This document shows, one piece after another, positions 43,001-51,479 of a stretch of 64,000 nt of DNA. The stretch is from Catenaria anguillulae PL171. Lineage: Eukaryota > Blastocladiomycota > Blastocladiomycetes > Blastocladiales > Catenariaceae. The position numbers and the translations under genes were made by a program. Every line of letters begins with the position of its first letter. Positions within the stretch are counted from its first letter, which is position 1. Under the pieces are notes generated by a model. The model worked only from the letters and a program-made list of their open reading frames with translations. It was not told where the DNA came from and searched no databases. Location: the NCBI GenBank assembly GCA_002102555.1, contig MCFL01000008.1, positions 186,001-250,000 of the forward strand, given 5' to 3'.

Positions 43001-44304
43001 GAAGCGGGGGCTTGCGACATGGGAAACATGGGCAAGGATTGCGAGTCGCTTGCGTGCGTGAGAATCGAGATGGACGCCGATCCTCCACCAACGTGTCTGC
43101 TGGTGGGCGGTGGTGGCCCGTGCACCATGGACACCGAGTCGCCAACATCCGAGACGGCCGCCGACGCAAGGGGCGCTGCTGCATGTGCGTGCCGCACAAC
43201 GAGCCTTGCCATGTCCTGATCGGGAAACTTTGGAATGGGGCCCATGCCGTCGGGCTCGTATGCAGCAGACACGCGCTTGATGGAATGGTGCACGACGCCA
43301 CCCGGTCGCGTGGGCGCGCCGGCGTATTGCGGGACGTTGGCCGTGGATGTCGAGTAAAGCGATGTGGTGCCCGAGGCGAGGGTGGATGTGGACCCGCGCC
43401 GTTGGCGTTGGTGCAAGAGTGTGGCGGCGGGTTTGGGTTTGCGTGAGGTGGTGGTGGAAGTTGCGGCCGAGAGTGTTGGGCTGAGTGGGGTTGGGGTCAC
43501 TGGAATGGACGTCGAACGCGGGCGTGGCCGGGACGAGCGTGCAGACAAAGGAGGCTTCTTGGAGGCCGTCAAGGTGGACGTCCGAGCGGGTGAGGGTGAA
43601 GAAGTCGTTGACGATGGGGGTGCGGCCGCTGAGCGCTGCGTCGGTGTGGTTGGAACATTGTCGACGGGAGTGCCAGCTTGATGTGCGTGGTGGTGGATGG
43701 AGGCCGACACTGGAATGACGTGAACTGGGTGCAAGGGTGGCGAGACAACAACAGACGTGGGATGATGGCCATGCGAGTGAATCGAGGATATGGACATGGA
43801 TAGCGACGATTCGCCGCCCGGAATGACGGATGACGCTTCGACTCCAGCGCCGCTTGTCAGTGTTGGAAACGCAAGCGGGCGCTTGACGACCAAGAGCGAC
43901 GAAGGCATGGGTGGCGGCGGCGATGGGGTCGAAGGCCACTCTTGCTCGAGTCGGTCCACAGACTCATCGAGGTCGTGGTCACGGTCGGGTTCGTTGACTT
44001 GTTGGGCGTCGTGTGCGAGCGCAATGACCACGTCACTCGACACGAGTTCGGCGGGTTGGGCGCGGCCCTCTGGACCATGATAGCCATGGACATGGCCGCG
44101 AGTGAGGCTGTCCTGGTTGACGGGTGCTGTGCCCTGCTCCGAGCTGAGGCCGAGGTCCAAATCCATCCCCAAGTCGAGGTCGAGCGGGTCAATGGACGGG
44201 ATGGGCGACAGCGGGCGGACCACGTCTGCGGCTGTATGTACACTTGGGCGGTCTGTCGAGCTTGAATGCGGCACACTCATTTGTGGTTGGGTCGCCCGTA
44301 TCAT
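40069..44304 (-). CDS. Large zinc-finger / coiled-coil protein, 1411 aa
   Basis: Single exon from ATG at 44304. The N-terminal 450 residues are low complexity (Ser, Thr, Pro, His). Around residues 455-560 lies a C2H2-type cluster: VCMWELGVCCHEWTD, then CGMRFNSGDALYKHLTEHHV, CGHCHWRGCVKVF, RRDHFKKHITEL and VCLDCGRVCDKEYGS. The LYKHLTEHHV finger with a following C-x-W-x-x-C-type finger resembles the PacC/Rim101 and Gli/Zic zinc-finger arrangement, so nucleic-acid binding and a transcription role are plausible. The second half has short coiled-coil stretches (for example LEMLESAAARREHETAALVE), acidic DDDEDEAVDDEKDD and a long Ser/Pro region with SP/TP sites. No orthologue can be named. Unusually long for an unspliced gene here. 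Confidence 0.72.
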   Translation of the reverse strand: MIRATQPQMSVPHSSSTDRPSVHTAADVVRPLSPIPSIDPLDLDLGMDLDLGLSSEQGTAPVNQDSLTRGHVHGYHGPEGRAQPAELVSSDVVIALAHDAQQVNEPDRDHDLDESVDRLEQEWPSTPSPPPPMPSSLLVVKRPLAFPTLTSGAGVEASSVIPGGESSLSMSISSIHSHGHHPTSVVVSPPLHPVHVIPVSASIHHHAHQAGTPVDNVPTTPTQRSAAAPPSSTTSSPSPARTSTLTASKKPPLSARSSRPRPRSTSIPVTPTPLSPTLSAATSTTTSRKPKPAATLLHQRQRRGSTSTLASGTTSLYSTSTANVPQYAGAPTRPGGVVHHSIKRVSAAYEPDGMGPIPKFPDQDMARLVVRHAHAAAPLASAAVSDVGDSVSMVHGPPPPTSRHVGGGSASISILTHASDSQSLPMFPMSQAPASGTGGGHGHVCMWELGVCCHEWTDPNPSVRRMPRVCGMRFNSGDALYKHLTEHHVETGGDAARCGHCHWRGCVKVFRNTSKYLRRDHFKKHITELVEYVCLDCGRVCDKEYGSGRHICREGAPPRGQATAKAEASTSIAATSSSDIRRVGSQDELPRRNEAVSQPPPTTTPVALHVSNTTEHHHHHAHRHEHEGDLHVHFDSPTPVSVAATKDAVDDADSATKASSSVEEWVRNDALAAIRHHQLKQQQQQHRSPLGVSDTEDEPAPTATGPAKLTLATLPKGISPAEFLAHHVDPALVSELERMVTSTSARDTSEWGVQTSPLPPPTPTSPAPTSGDPLAHYAELATVILSQLTTLHAQADAQAEAIQHLIDAQVPLRAVPATLVDVVQALSAVAGAHQGVATRLAKVEEGVSAAGSVVGSSRRASEDQDVAQVSAGAAESFRFAQTPTHETDDDEDEAVDDEKDDSAYASAATPPAAAVPTVADIAQETVAVLEPKLASLFDAHANAVTASHDELAARLEMLESAAARREHETAALVEQVPATIMAAVARQLAAMEARLASMFAGTRVASTATGVEKRDVATSMTPPASPKMRALDGADQVEKSPPASLLSELIHQASSSSLVGPSAAGRSASTSSQPPTSPATEVSAAASDILSFFTTTRSRTLERYEPKKVVVPITLATPGSPTFSTAFSLSSSTNVAGAGSTTNVTSSAIPEVTMPTSPMRAVPADTVSAPVRHRHPAWNAQPPEATPVGSPKPSPVAVTVAAALTAEPASSSSSPRTKSLKRLSIVPTPPSSSPPTLSRPLPTAADPPAGHLPTPQSSNSVASTTSPTLNATTSLSTTSIQSAPPAPLRRPLTLGYSPLIQVDIPKSKSTTMSPPSPTVSPTRSMIAIPTHANEDAYATLRSVQSVTVGTMTKPKKKRGVGRVWQAMAKVLGGGSASKKRDADRASVSSAGAAAAAASGRYVSASTSARRV

Positions 44305-44757
44305 ATGAATCTAGGTTACGCACGGAAGCATGCGAGTGTGGTGAGGGTGTCGTGATTGAATGCCACGGAGGAACGGATTGAAGATGGACCGTACCGAGAG
44401 TGGAATGGAATGGAATGGGATGGGATGAGCGGATAACGTGGATGGGGATTGGGATACTAATACATGACGACCAAGTTGCATTCAATTGTCATTGCCGAGC
44501 GAATGTGTAGACTTATGTACAGCTGTAATAAGCGGAGAGTCTCTCGTCCGTCTCGCACGTCGTTGGTCGTTGGCTGCCGAGAGGCGTCCTTGATGTTAAA
44601 GTGGCGCGTGGCGCCGTCGATCGGCGGCCCATTCACATCAAGCTCGCGAAGATCAAAAGTGCAAACACGACATCGGTATTGCAGCATCATCTGCTATGTA
44701 TGCGCGCTACCCATGACCTCGAGCATTGCCTACACGCCAGCGCAACAACTTCTCACC
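44305..44757. promoter_or_regulatory. Divergent upstream region of class B tandem cluster
   Basis: About 450 bp between the zinc-finger gene (-) and the first class B tandem gene (+). The sequence 44712-44731 (CATGACCTCGAGCATTGCCT) recurs with one mismatch at 46718-46737 before the second tandem copy, so part of the upstream region was duplicated together with the gene. Four TGGAA-type repeats (ggaatggaatggaatggga) sit at about 44400-44418. Confidence 0.55.
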
Positions 44758-46635
44758 ATGTCCGACCCCGATTCGCTACCGACACTACCCACCAACGTCA
44801 TTGAGCTCATCCTCGCCACCATTCCGCAATTCAGCGACGCCAACGAGCCCATCTTTTCCGTGCTCAATGTCCTCGCACAAGCCGTCGTTCCATTGGCGTA
44901 CGCCTCGCTTATTGCCAACACGCTCCAATACGAAACGCCCCGCGACGCGCATCTGCAACGCGCTCTCAAAGTGCTCGTCGCCGACGGTTCAGCCACGGCT
45001 AGGGTCAAGCAGCTCCTCGCCCTGGCACACAGGTCTCTGGCAAATGAATGGGTGCTTCCACCGTGGCTAGCTGCCATGAGTCATTGTGGCAACATCGACT
45101 TGTTGACAGTCGTGGCAACGATCCCAGAGGTTTGCGTCCAGGACTGTTTGGATGTGGTGGTTCGCGAAGCCGCCGAGCAGGGCCATGTTCAGGTTCTGAA
45201 TTGGTGCATGGCAAATGGGTTGACGAACGAGTATGAGAAGCGGTTTGTGGTTGAGGCCGCGGCAAAGGCTGGACATTTGGATGTGATCAAGTTGTGGCAT
45301 GCAAACTATCCTTTGGTTCCTGGAGATTTCGCCAACTCTGGCGCGTCTGTCGTATTGGCGATGGCGTCTCATGGACAAGTGGATACCCTGCGTTGGTGGA
45401 TCATCGAAATTGCGCCGGATGACTTTGATTTCACCTTGGAATGCTGGCAAGCGGCAAGCAAGGGCGGACATGTTTCCATGCTCCAGTTTGCGAAAAGCCG
45501 CAACTACACGCTCCCGAGTCAGACGGCCGCATGTGTGGATGGGGCCGCAGCAAATGGACATGTGCACGTCCTCAAATGGTGGTATCAGCATATTGGCCGC
45601 AACCAAGCGCTCTCCTACACCATCGATGCAATGGATCGTGCGTCTGCAAATGGTCACGTTGCTGTTCTTGACTGGTTCTGTCAATCTGGCCTTGAGCTTC
45701 GTTTCACGCCTGCTGCGCTTCGCATTGCTCACGAAAATGGGCACCATGATGTGGTCAACTGGTGGCATAACTGTCCATTGTATGCAAGCATGGCCGTGGG
45801 TCGCCCGCTTCCATTGAACGCCTTTCAGCAAACCATTCCCGATTTTCTCATGATTTGTGCGTTTGGACTTTCTGATCGCCTGACCCCTGACATTATTGGT
45901 GCCCAGTCCATGGAATCGCTTTTACACGCATTGACTGTTGCTTGCCGGGAAGGTCAAGTCAGTGTCCTTGACTTGATTAATCGTCACTCCAATTTGCAAA
46001 AGCGCTCGGCCGACCTTCACCTTCTCCTCAAGGAGGCGGCCAAATGCAATCAGCCCACTGTACTGCAATGGGGCTTCCGATTCCTTCCTAGCGATGGGTG
46101 CGACCCCGGCTGGTGGTTATCAAGTGTAAGGGTTGCGCTCAAGCGCGGATACATCAATGTGTTGGAGCTGCTGTTGGCCGCGGATTACTTGTCTTGGGAT
46201 GACTATGCCGCCGATTACTTCGAATCTGCGTGTGAGGGCGGATGCATTTCCTCGCTCGTGTTTCTCAAGGACGCCTATGCCGCCGCTGTGGATTCTTGTT
46301 CAGTAGACGTCTACGAGACAGCAGTCATGGCAGCTGCTTGCCATGGTCATGTCCATGTTTTGGTCTGGTTGCGGCAAAATGGCCTTGATTTCACCGCCCA
46401 TGATGAGTACAATTGGGCCAAAGTTGTCGATGCTGCAAGCGCCTGTGGACATGTGCATGTGTTGCAATGGTGGATGGCAAACAAGTTGCCGTGGCAATTT
46501 ACCGAGCAGGCGCTTTGGGATGCCGTCAAGAGCAAGAATGGTGAGTTGATTCAATGGTGGATTGATTCTGCACAAGTGAGGGGCGAGTTTATGCTGGCTA
46601 TGCTGCATGATGCTTTGGATGAGTTGGACTGCTGA
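44758..46635 (+). CDS. Class B WW-repeat protein, 625 aa
   Basis: I start at the ATG at 44758 (MSDPDSLPTLPTNVIELILA); an in-frame ATG at 44713 would add 15 residues, but the matching position in the tandem copy is followed by a stop, so the later start is preferred. F-box-like LPTNVIELILATIP, then FSVLNVLAQAVVPLAYASLI. Repeats: GHVQVLNWC, GHLDVIKLW, GQVDTLRWW, GHVSMLQFA, GHVHVLKWW, GHVAVLDWF, HHDVVNWW, mid-motif LMICAFGLSD, then YINVLELL, GHVHVLVWL, GHVHVLQWW. End LIQWWIDSAQVRGEFMLAML. Tandem with the next gene (123 bp apart) and about 60% similar to it by eye over aligned blocks. Confidence 0.87.
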   Translation: MSDPDSLPTLPTNVIELILATIPQFSDANEPIFSVLNVLAQAVVPLAYASLIANTLQYETPRDAHLQRALKVLVADGSATARVKQLLALAHRSLANEWVLPPWLAAMSHCGNIDLLTVVATIPEVCVQDCLDVVVREAAEQGHVQVLNWCMANGLTNEYEKRFVVEAAAKAGHLDVIKLWHANYPLVPGDFANSGASVVLAMASHGQVDTLRWWIIEIAPDDFDFTLECWQAASKGGHVSMLQFAKSRNYTLPSQTAACVDGAAANGHVHVLKWWYQHIGRNQALSYTIDAMDRASANGHVAVLDWFCQSGLELRFTPAALRIAHENGHHDVVNWWHNCPLYASMAVGRPLPLNAFQQTIPDFLMICAFGLSDRLTPDIIGAQSMESLLHALTVACREGQVSVLDLINRHSNLQKRSADLHLLLKEAAKCNQPTVLQWGFRFLPSDGCDPGWWLSSVRVALKRGYINVLELLLAADYLSWDDYAADYFESACEGGCISSLVFLKDAYAAAVDSCSVDVYETAVMAAACHGHVHVLVWLRQNGLDFTAHDEYNWAKVVDAASACGHVHVLQWWMANKLPWQFTEQALWDAVKSKNGELIQWWIDSAQVRGEFMLAMLHDALDELDC

Positions 46636-46758
46636 TGTGATCGATGCACTTGGTTGATGTTTACCGATGATTTCGTTGCCTCTTGAGAACTGAAAAAATT
46701 GTCCATGCAAGCCCGCACATGACCCCGAGCATTGCCTCCTAACCAGTCACATTGCACC

Positions 46759-48651
46759 ATGACCACCCCCGACCCAACGCCTTTGAGTCCACTCCCGACG
46801 CTCCCGACGCATTTGGTTGAGCTGATCCTTACGTGGGTTCCACACTTAAGTGAGGACCATGTCCCCATCTACTCGGTGCTCAATGTCCTTCCGCAAGCAA
46901 TCGTGCCCTCTGTCTACGCATCGCTTGTCGTAAACGATCTCTACCTTGCTTCTGGTCGCGAGCCCGCCGTCAAATCGGCCCTCGTCTCGCTCTTTGCCGA
47001 CCCTGCACTCGACGGGCAGGCAAAAACTCTGCTCAAGCACATGCGCAACACTCTGTCCATGACTTACCTCCTGGATCCGATCATGTTTGCGATTACCAAG
47101 GCTGGAAACATGAAGATGTTTGAGCATGTCATGACGCTGGTCGATATGGACGAGATTTGCGCTGAATCGCTACTGCATCATGCTGCACGATTTGGCAGGC
47201 TGGATGTTCTGAAATGGTGGCGGAAGCATGGCTACTCGCTGGGCGACCTGACACGAGACGCCATTGAGGCAGCGGCAACGGCCGGTCATGTGGCCGTGTT
47301 GAAGTGGTGGCATGCACTTGCTCCGCCAGTTGAACTGGATTTCACCGACTCGAGCATTGTTTTGGATATGGTCGACAATGGCCAGCTGGCCGCCCTCAAG
47401 TGGTTCAAGGCAAGTATGGACCCTGCTCTGTTTGTGTTTACTGATGAACATTGGGTGTTGGCCAGCGAGCGTGGGCATGATGCCATTCTCACCTTTGCCA
47501 AAAGCAGCCGTATCGCGCTTCCGGATTCGTCATGTGTGGAATGCATCGACAAGGCGGCTGCCAATGGCCATGTTTGCGTGCTTGATTGGTGGTACAAGAA
47601 CGTTGGCCGCAACAAATCGTTGGCGTACACTGTGGATGCCATGGATTTGGCGAGCGCAGGAGGGCACGTGCATGTACTTGACTGGTTTTCAAAGTCGGGG
47701 CTTGAGCTTCGCTTCACACCAGCTGCCGTTCGGCTCGCACGCGCTCAAGGCCACAACCATGTTGTGCAATGGTGGAGCCAATGCCGCTTGTACACCAGCA
47801 TGGCTGCTGACTTCAAGATGCCGTTGAACGCACTCACAAAGCCTGAAACGGACTTTGTCATGTTGTGTGCTTTTGGCTTTTTCGATGTGCTTGCCAACAC
47901 AAAGATGGCCGCGCAGCCCCGTTCAACCTTGCATCGTGCCCTTGACGTTGCCTGCCGTGAAGGACAAGTCTCAATTCTCCAGTTGCTCGGCCCGCGCTGC
48001 GACATGTCAAGCCATCCCAATCCCGTGCGCTTGCAGCAAATTGCCGTGGAATACAACCAACCGGCTGCTCTGCAATGGTGCTTGCGCAACGCAGTACGTG
48101 GGCGGCGATTCTCTGTGGGAGGGTGGGTGCCGCATATCATGTCGGCGCTTAAGCGAGGCCATATTGATGTGCTCGAAGTCCTGTTGGCGGGTGATTTCCT
48201 GGATTGGGAGCAGTATGGAGACAAGTATGTCAAGGCTGCGTCCTCGGGAGGGCATGTGCGCTCACTCGAATTTTTGAACGTTTCCGTGGCTGCCACAGAG
48301 AAGTGGGATTGCGATACGATTGCTTTTGCTTTTGCAGCAGGTGCGGAAAACGGCCACGTTTCGGTGCTCAATTGGTTACTGCAGAACGGATGCGACTTGT
48401 CGGATACAGATATTGATTGGGATTGGACTGTGCAGATTGATAAAGCAAGTGCGAGCGGCCATGTTGGCGTCTTGAAGTGGTGGAGTGAGAATGGATTGGA
48501 CGTTTCTTACACGGAGCGAGCTCTTTGGGGTGCGATTAAGAACCAGCACGCTCCAGTGATTCAATGGTGGATCGATTCAGGGCTGGTAGTTGGCGAACAC
48601 ATGCTGGAAATGCTGCAGAGTGCGATTGATTCCCACGAGAATGTACGGTGA
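46759..48651 (+). CDS. Class B WW-repeat protein, 630 aa
   Basis: Single exon; ATG at 46759 (MTTPDPTPLSPLPTLPTHLV). F-box-like LPTLPTHLVELILTWVP, then YSVLNVLPQAIVPSVYASLV. Repeats: RLDVLKWW, GHVAVLKWW, QLAALKWF, HDAILTFA, GHVCVLDWWY, GHVHVLDWF, GHNHVVQWW, mid-motif FVMLCAFGFFDVL, GQVSILQLL, GHIDVLEVLL, GHVSVLNWLL, GHVGVLKWW. End VIQWWIDSGLVVGEHMLEML. The second member of the tandem pair. A 7-codon upstream frame at 46719-46742 (ATG to TAA) precedes the start, as the relic of the duplicated upstream block, and could reduce translation. Confidence 0.87.
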   Translation: MTTPDPTPLSPLPTLPTHLVELILTWVPHLSEDHVPIYSVLNVLPQAIVPSVYASLVVNDLYLASGREPAVKSALVSLFADPALDGQAKTLLKHMRNTLSMTYLLDPIMFAITKAGNMKMFEHVMTLVDMDEICAESLLHHAARFGRLDVLKWWRKHGYSLGDLTRDAIEAAATAGHVAVLKWWHALAPPVELDFTDSSIVLDMVDNGQLAALKWFKASMDPALFVFTDEHWVLASERGHDAILTFAKSSRIALPDSSCVECIDKAAANGHVCVLDWWYKNVGRNKSLAYTVDAMDLASAGGHVHVLDWFSKSGLELRFTPAAVRLARAQGHNHVVQWWSQCRLYTSMAADFKMPLNALTKPETDFVMLCAFGFFDVLANTKMAAQPRSTLHRALDVACREGQVSILQLLGPRCDMSSHPNPVRLQQIAVEYNQPAALQWCLRNAVRGRRFSVGGWVPHIMSALKRGHIDVLEVLLAGDFLDWEQYGDKYVKAASSGGHVRSLEFLNVSVAATEKWDCDTIAFAFAAGAENGHVSVLNWLLQNGCDLSDTDIDWDWTVQIDKASASGHVGVLKWWSENGLDVSYTERALWGAIKNQHAPVIQWWIDSGLVVGEHMLEMLQSAIDSHENVR

Positions 48652-49257
48652 CCCGGTGAAAGAGACTGCAGCGAGATGAGTTATATGTCCATCGGTTTAT
48701 GAGTGTAAGTAACAACAATGTTTCTTGAGAATCCTCTTGTTTTTCTCTTGGTTCGCGAGGGCATGGTTTATTGGCAGTGCGCATGATTCATTTGGATGTG
48801 TGATGTCCTTGTTGCACAACTGGTTTAGATTGGCCCCGCAGCCGCAACTCGTTGCAAGTCTGCTATACTCTCAAAGGATGTGCTCGGTCGGTAGATTTCA
48901 CAATTATCCTGTTCCCATGAGGTTCTTCCATATGTACCATCCTTACCATGCATGCCCTTCATGTCTCACATTCTCGTCGCGGATAATTTTGTGAATCATC
49001 CAGAACATCATGGGTCGCGCGTTCGTTTCGTTGATCAGTCCCAAATCAGGCTCACAAGCAAGCTGGACTTCCCACGTCGACAACAACTAGCAAACACATG
49101 AGTATAATGCGCAGCGTCGCTTGCAATCGACCCATCTGATATCGCTGATTGAGCTTGGGCACAATGAAAAGCTGACGAGACCCCACGCAACTGCAGCTGT
49201 CAGACGAGCTGCCATTGCACATTGCTCTCATCTACTATCACACATCTCGCACACACA
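48652..49257. other. Intergenic, no gene recognised
   Basis: About 600 bp between a class B gene and the glycosyltransferase, same strand. No open frame with recognisable content or repeat. Confidence 0.4.
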
Positions 49258-50679
49258 ATGACTGCACCAACCACGCTCTTTTTCATCTGCATCGGCACCC
49301 GCGGTGACGTGCAACCGTACCTCGCTCTCGCCCAAGGCCTCAAGTCGCGTCGCCCAAACCAATTCAAAATGGTCTTCCTTGCCCATCCCGAGTTCGAATC
49401 GTTTGTCCTCAAGCACAATGCCATCGACGTGTTCCATCCCATCGCACCTTCCATGATTCACGAGGCCAACATGACAGAAGTAGGCAGGGAAGCCAAAAAG
49501 CACCAATCGCTTCTCAACCTGGAGCCCGCTCGCCAGTTTTTTACCAACCTTTTTCGTGGCTGGACAGGCTGTGTCAAGTCTGCGCTCGAATTGCACGGTC
49601 CCGCCGACGTCATGTTTTGCACTCAATTTGCCGCCCGCCCCAATATCTTGGGCCTCATCAAGTCGCTTCCCGTTGACCAGCAGCCTCGCATCAACGTCTT
49701 GCACACGTTTCCATCGTATCCAACCTGGGAATGCGTCCCGCCCATGCTCAACCTCGGCTCGTCACTTCCGCTTGGCCTGCTCAACGCGCTCGCTTGGAAG
49801 TTTGAATCGGCCGTGGCCCACGGATACATTGACTTGCCTGCCGCCCAGCTCGTATGCAAAGAGTTTGGCATTGAGCCGTGGCCGGCCAATGGCGAGGACC
49901 CAAAGTATGCCATTGCGCGCGAACCAACATGGGCCGCGCAGCACATTTACTCGTTGGCACTGTATGGCCGGCCCGCAGACTGGCCCGCGAACCAGCAAGT
50001 CGTTGGATTTTTGCCGTATTCGCCACCCACGGCAGCTGCACGGCTGCCCGCCAATTTGGATGCGTTTGTGGATACGGCAAAGGCAAGAGGTAAACCGGTC
50101 GTTTACGTTGGGTTTGGGTCCATGCTGGGTGTAGCGTTCGAATCGGATGAAGTCATTCTCGACATTTTGCAGCGTGTGTATAATGGATTGGTCGGTGCCC
50201 ACGCACAGTATCCAGGAGGATTCCGGGCCATTTTGCATACAGTCACGAGCCAAACAGGTGGATTCTTGATTCCCGACTCGGCGGTCGCCGCCATATCCAG
50301 CGACGTTGCTGCCGAGATCGATATTCTCGTGCTGACGGAACCCGTTGCGCACGACTTGCTGTTCCCAAAGTGCGATGTCGCCGTGCAACACGGCGGCGTC
50401 GGAACGTTGCAGACCAGTCTCATGCACGGATGCGTGCCTGTTGTGTTTCCTTGCCTGGCGGTGACTGATCAGCCGTTTTGGGCAAGTGTCGTGGCCAAGC
50501 GCGGCATGGGTGTCAACGGTGGGCCAGCTATCCAGATGACGGCCGATTCGTTTTCTGCAAGTGTACAAGCGGCGTTGCAAGGGCTTAATGGATTCAAGAG
50601 TGTAGTTGGTGCGGTTTCGGAAGGCATTAAAAGAGATGATGCGGTAGAGAAGGTGTTGGCTTGGTTGGAGGAATGCTGA
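49258..50679 (+). CDS. GT1-family UDP-glycosyltransferase, sterol-glucosyltransferase type, 473 aa
   Basis: Transfers a sugar from a nucleotide donor to a lipophilic acceptor. N-terminal Rossmann domain begins FFICIGTRGDVQPYLALAQG, the GTRGDVQP motif characteristic of sterol 3-beta-glucosyltransferase (Atg26/UGT80-like) and related MGT enzymes. The C-terminal domain has PVVYVGFGSM, then KCDVAVQHGGVGTLQTSL (the HGG donor-binding motif with the sugar-nucleotide-binding region) and VFPCLAVTDQPFWA (DQPFWA binds UDP). It lacks the GRAM/PH membrane parts of full Atg26, so it is a compact catalytic form; the acceptor may be a sterol or another lipid. ATG at 49258 gives a Rossmann start within nine residues. 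Single exon, inserted between members of the class B cluster. Confidence 0.88.
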   Translation: MTAPTTLFFICIGTRGDVQPYLALAQGLKSRRPNQFKMVFLAHPEFESFVLKHNAIDVFHPIAPSMIHEANMTEVGREAKKHQSLLNLEPARQFFTNLFRGWTGCVKSALELHGPADVMFCTQFAARPNILGLIKSLPVDQQPRINVLHTFPSYPTWECVPPMLNLGSSLPLGLLNALAWKFESAVAHGYIDLPAAQLVCKEFGIEPWPANGEDPKYAIAREPTWAAQHIYSLALYGRPADWPANQQVVGFLPYSPPTAAARLPANLDAFVDTAKARGKPVVYVGFGSMLGVAFESDEVILDILQRVYNGLVGAHAQYPGGFRAILHTVTSQTGGFLIPDSAVAAISSDVAAEIDILVLTEPVAHDLLFPKCDVAVQHGGVGTLQTSLMHGCVPVVFPCLAVTDQPFWASVVAKRGMGVNGGPAIQMTADSFSASVQAALQGLNGFKSVVGAVSEGIKRDDAVEKVLAWLEEC

Positions 50680-50817
50680 GGAGAATGAGGGTCTGGGGCC
50701 AGTACACAGGAGTGTCGTGGGATTCGAACGAGTGAAGGACGTGTAGAAGCGATTTCGAAAATGAACTTGTGAAAAAGACTCGAAAAAAAGAAAGAGACAC
50801 AAGACGGTGAGCGACAT

Positions 50818-51216
50818 CTAGTCGCTGCTATCAGAGTCGCTGGTATCAGAGTCAGTGCTGTCGGAGCTTGCCGCGTCCAAAGCGTCATTTAGCATCTCGA
50901 GTGTGAACTGACCGACGACTTTGCCTGAGCCGATCCACCAATTGATGACCCTTTGGTGCCGATTCTTGACGGCATTCCTAAGCGCAAGTTCGGTGAATTG
51001 GAACGTCGAGCTGTTCGCACACCACCACTGCAAGATGGCGACATGTCCTTGAGCGCTGGCACTGTTGATTGCGCTTGTCGAATCGATGAGCGCAAAGGAA
51101 AAGCCTTCCTCGAGAAGCCAATCCAAGACCGCGACATGGCCATTGTCTTTGCGTACGTGCTCGAAAAAGAGTTGTCTCGCCGGGACGTGTCCCACACTGC
51201 ACAGCAGCTGCAACAT
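50818..51216 (-). pseudogene. Class B C-terminal fragment, 132 aa
   Basis: An open frame with ATG at 51216 covers only the last part of a class B protein: KDNGHVAVLDWLLEEGFSFA, GHVAILQWWCANSSTFQFTE, then ALRNAVKNRHQRVINWWIGS and GKVVGQFTLEMLNDALDA. The N-terminal F-box-like part, all earlier repeats and the LCAFG spacer are absent; nothing recognisable precedes it. It ends in a repeated acidic tail (SDSTDSDTSDSDSSD) unlike the other copies. Its frame is undamaged, so a small protein of two repeats could be made, but I regard truncation of a formerly full gene as more likely. It faces away from the intact copy at 51480. Confidence 0.65.
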
Positions 51217-51479
51217 GAAATCCTCTAGCTCGGACTCTATCGGCTGCTGACACTAAGCAGTAAACATTTACATAGAACCTGTTCCCCAACGAGCCCTTGT
51301 CAAAGCGGTACATGAACAACAGGGTGGTTTAATGTGGTTTGGATTCCTCTGCACGAGTATACGTAACTGCGGGCTGTGGGCGCTGCATTCATTCAGCAGC
51401 CCTGTGCCAAAGCACACACAAAATATTAGCGACTTCCATGTATTTTTGAAAGGCAATGGATTACACGACTTAAAGCAAC

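Noticed and set aside
50690-50760. Minus-strand GTTCGAATCCC resembling a tRNA B box
   Set aside because: No A box upstream and no acceptor or T stem can be formed.
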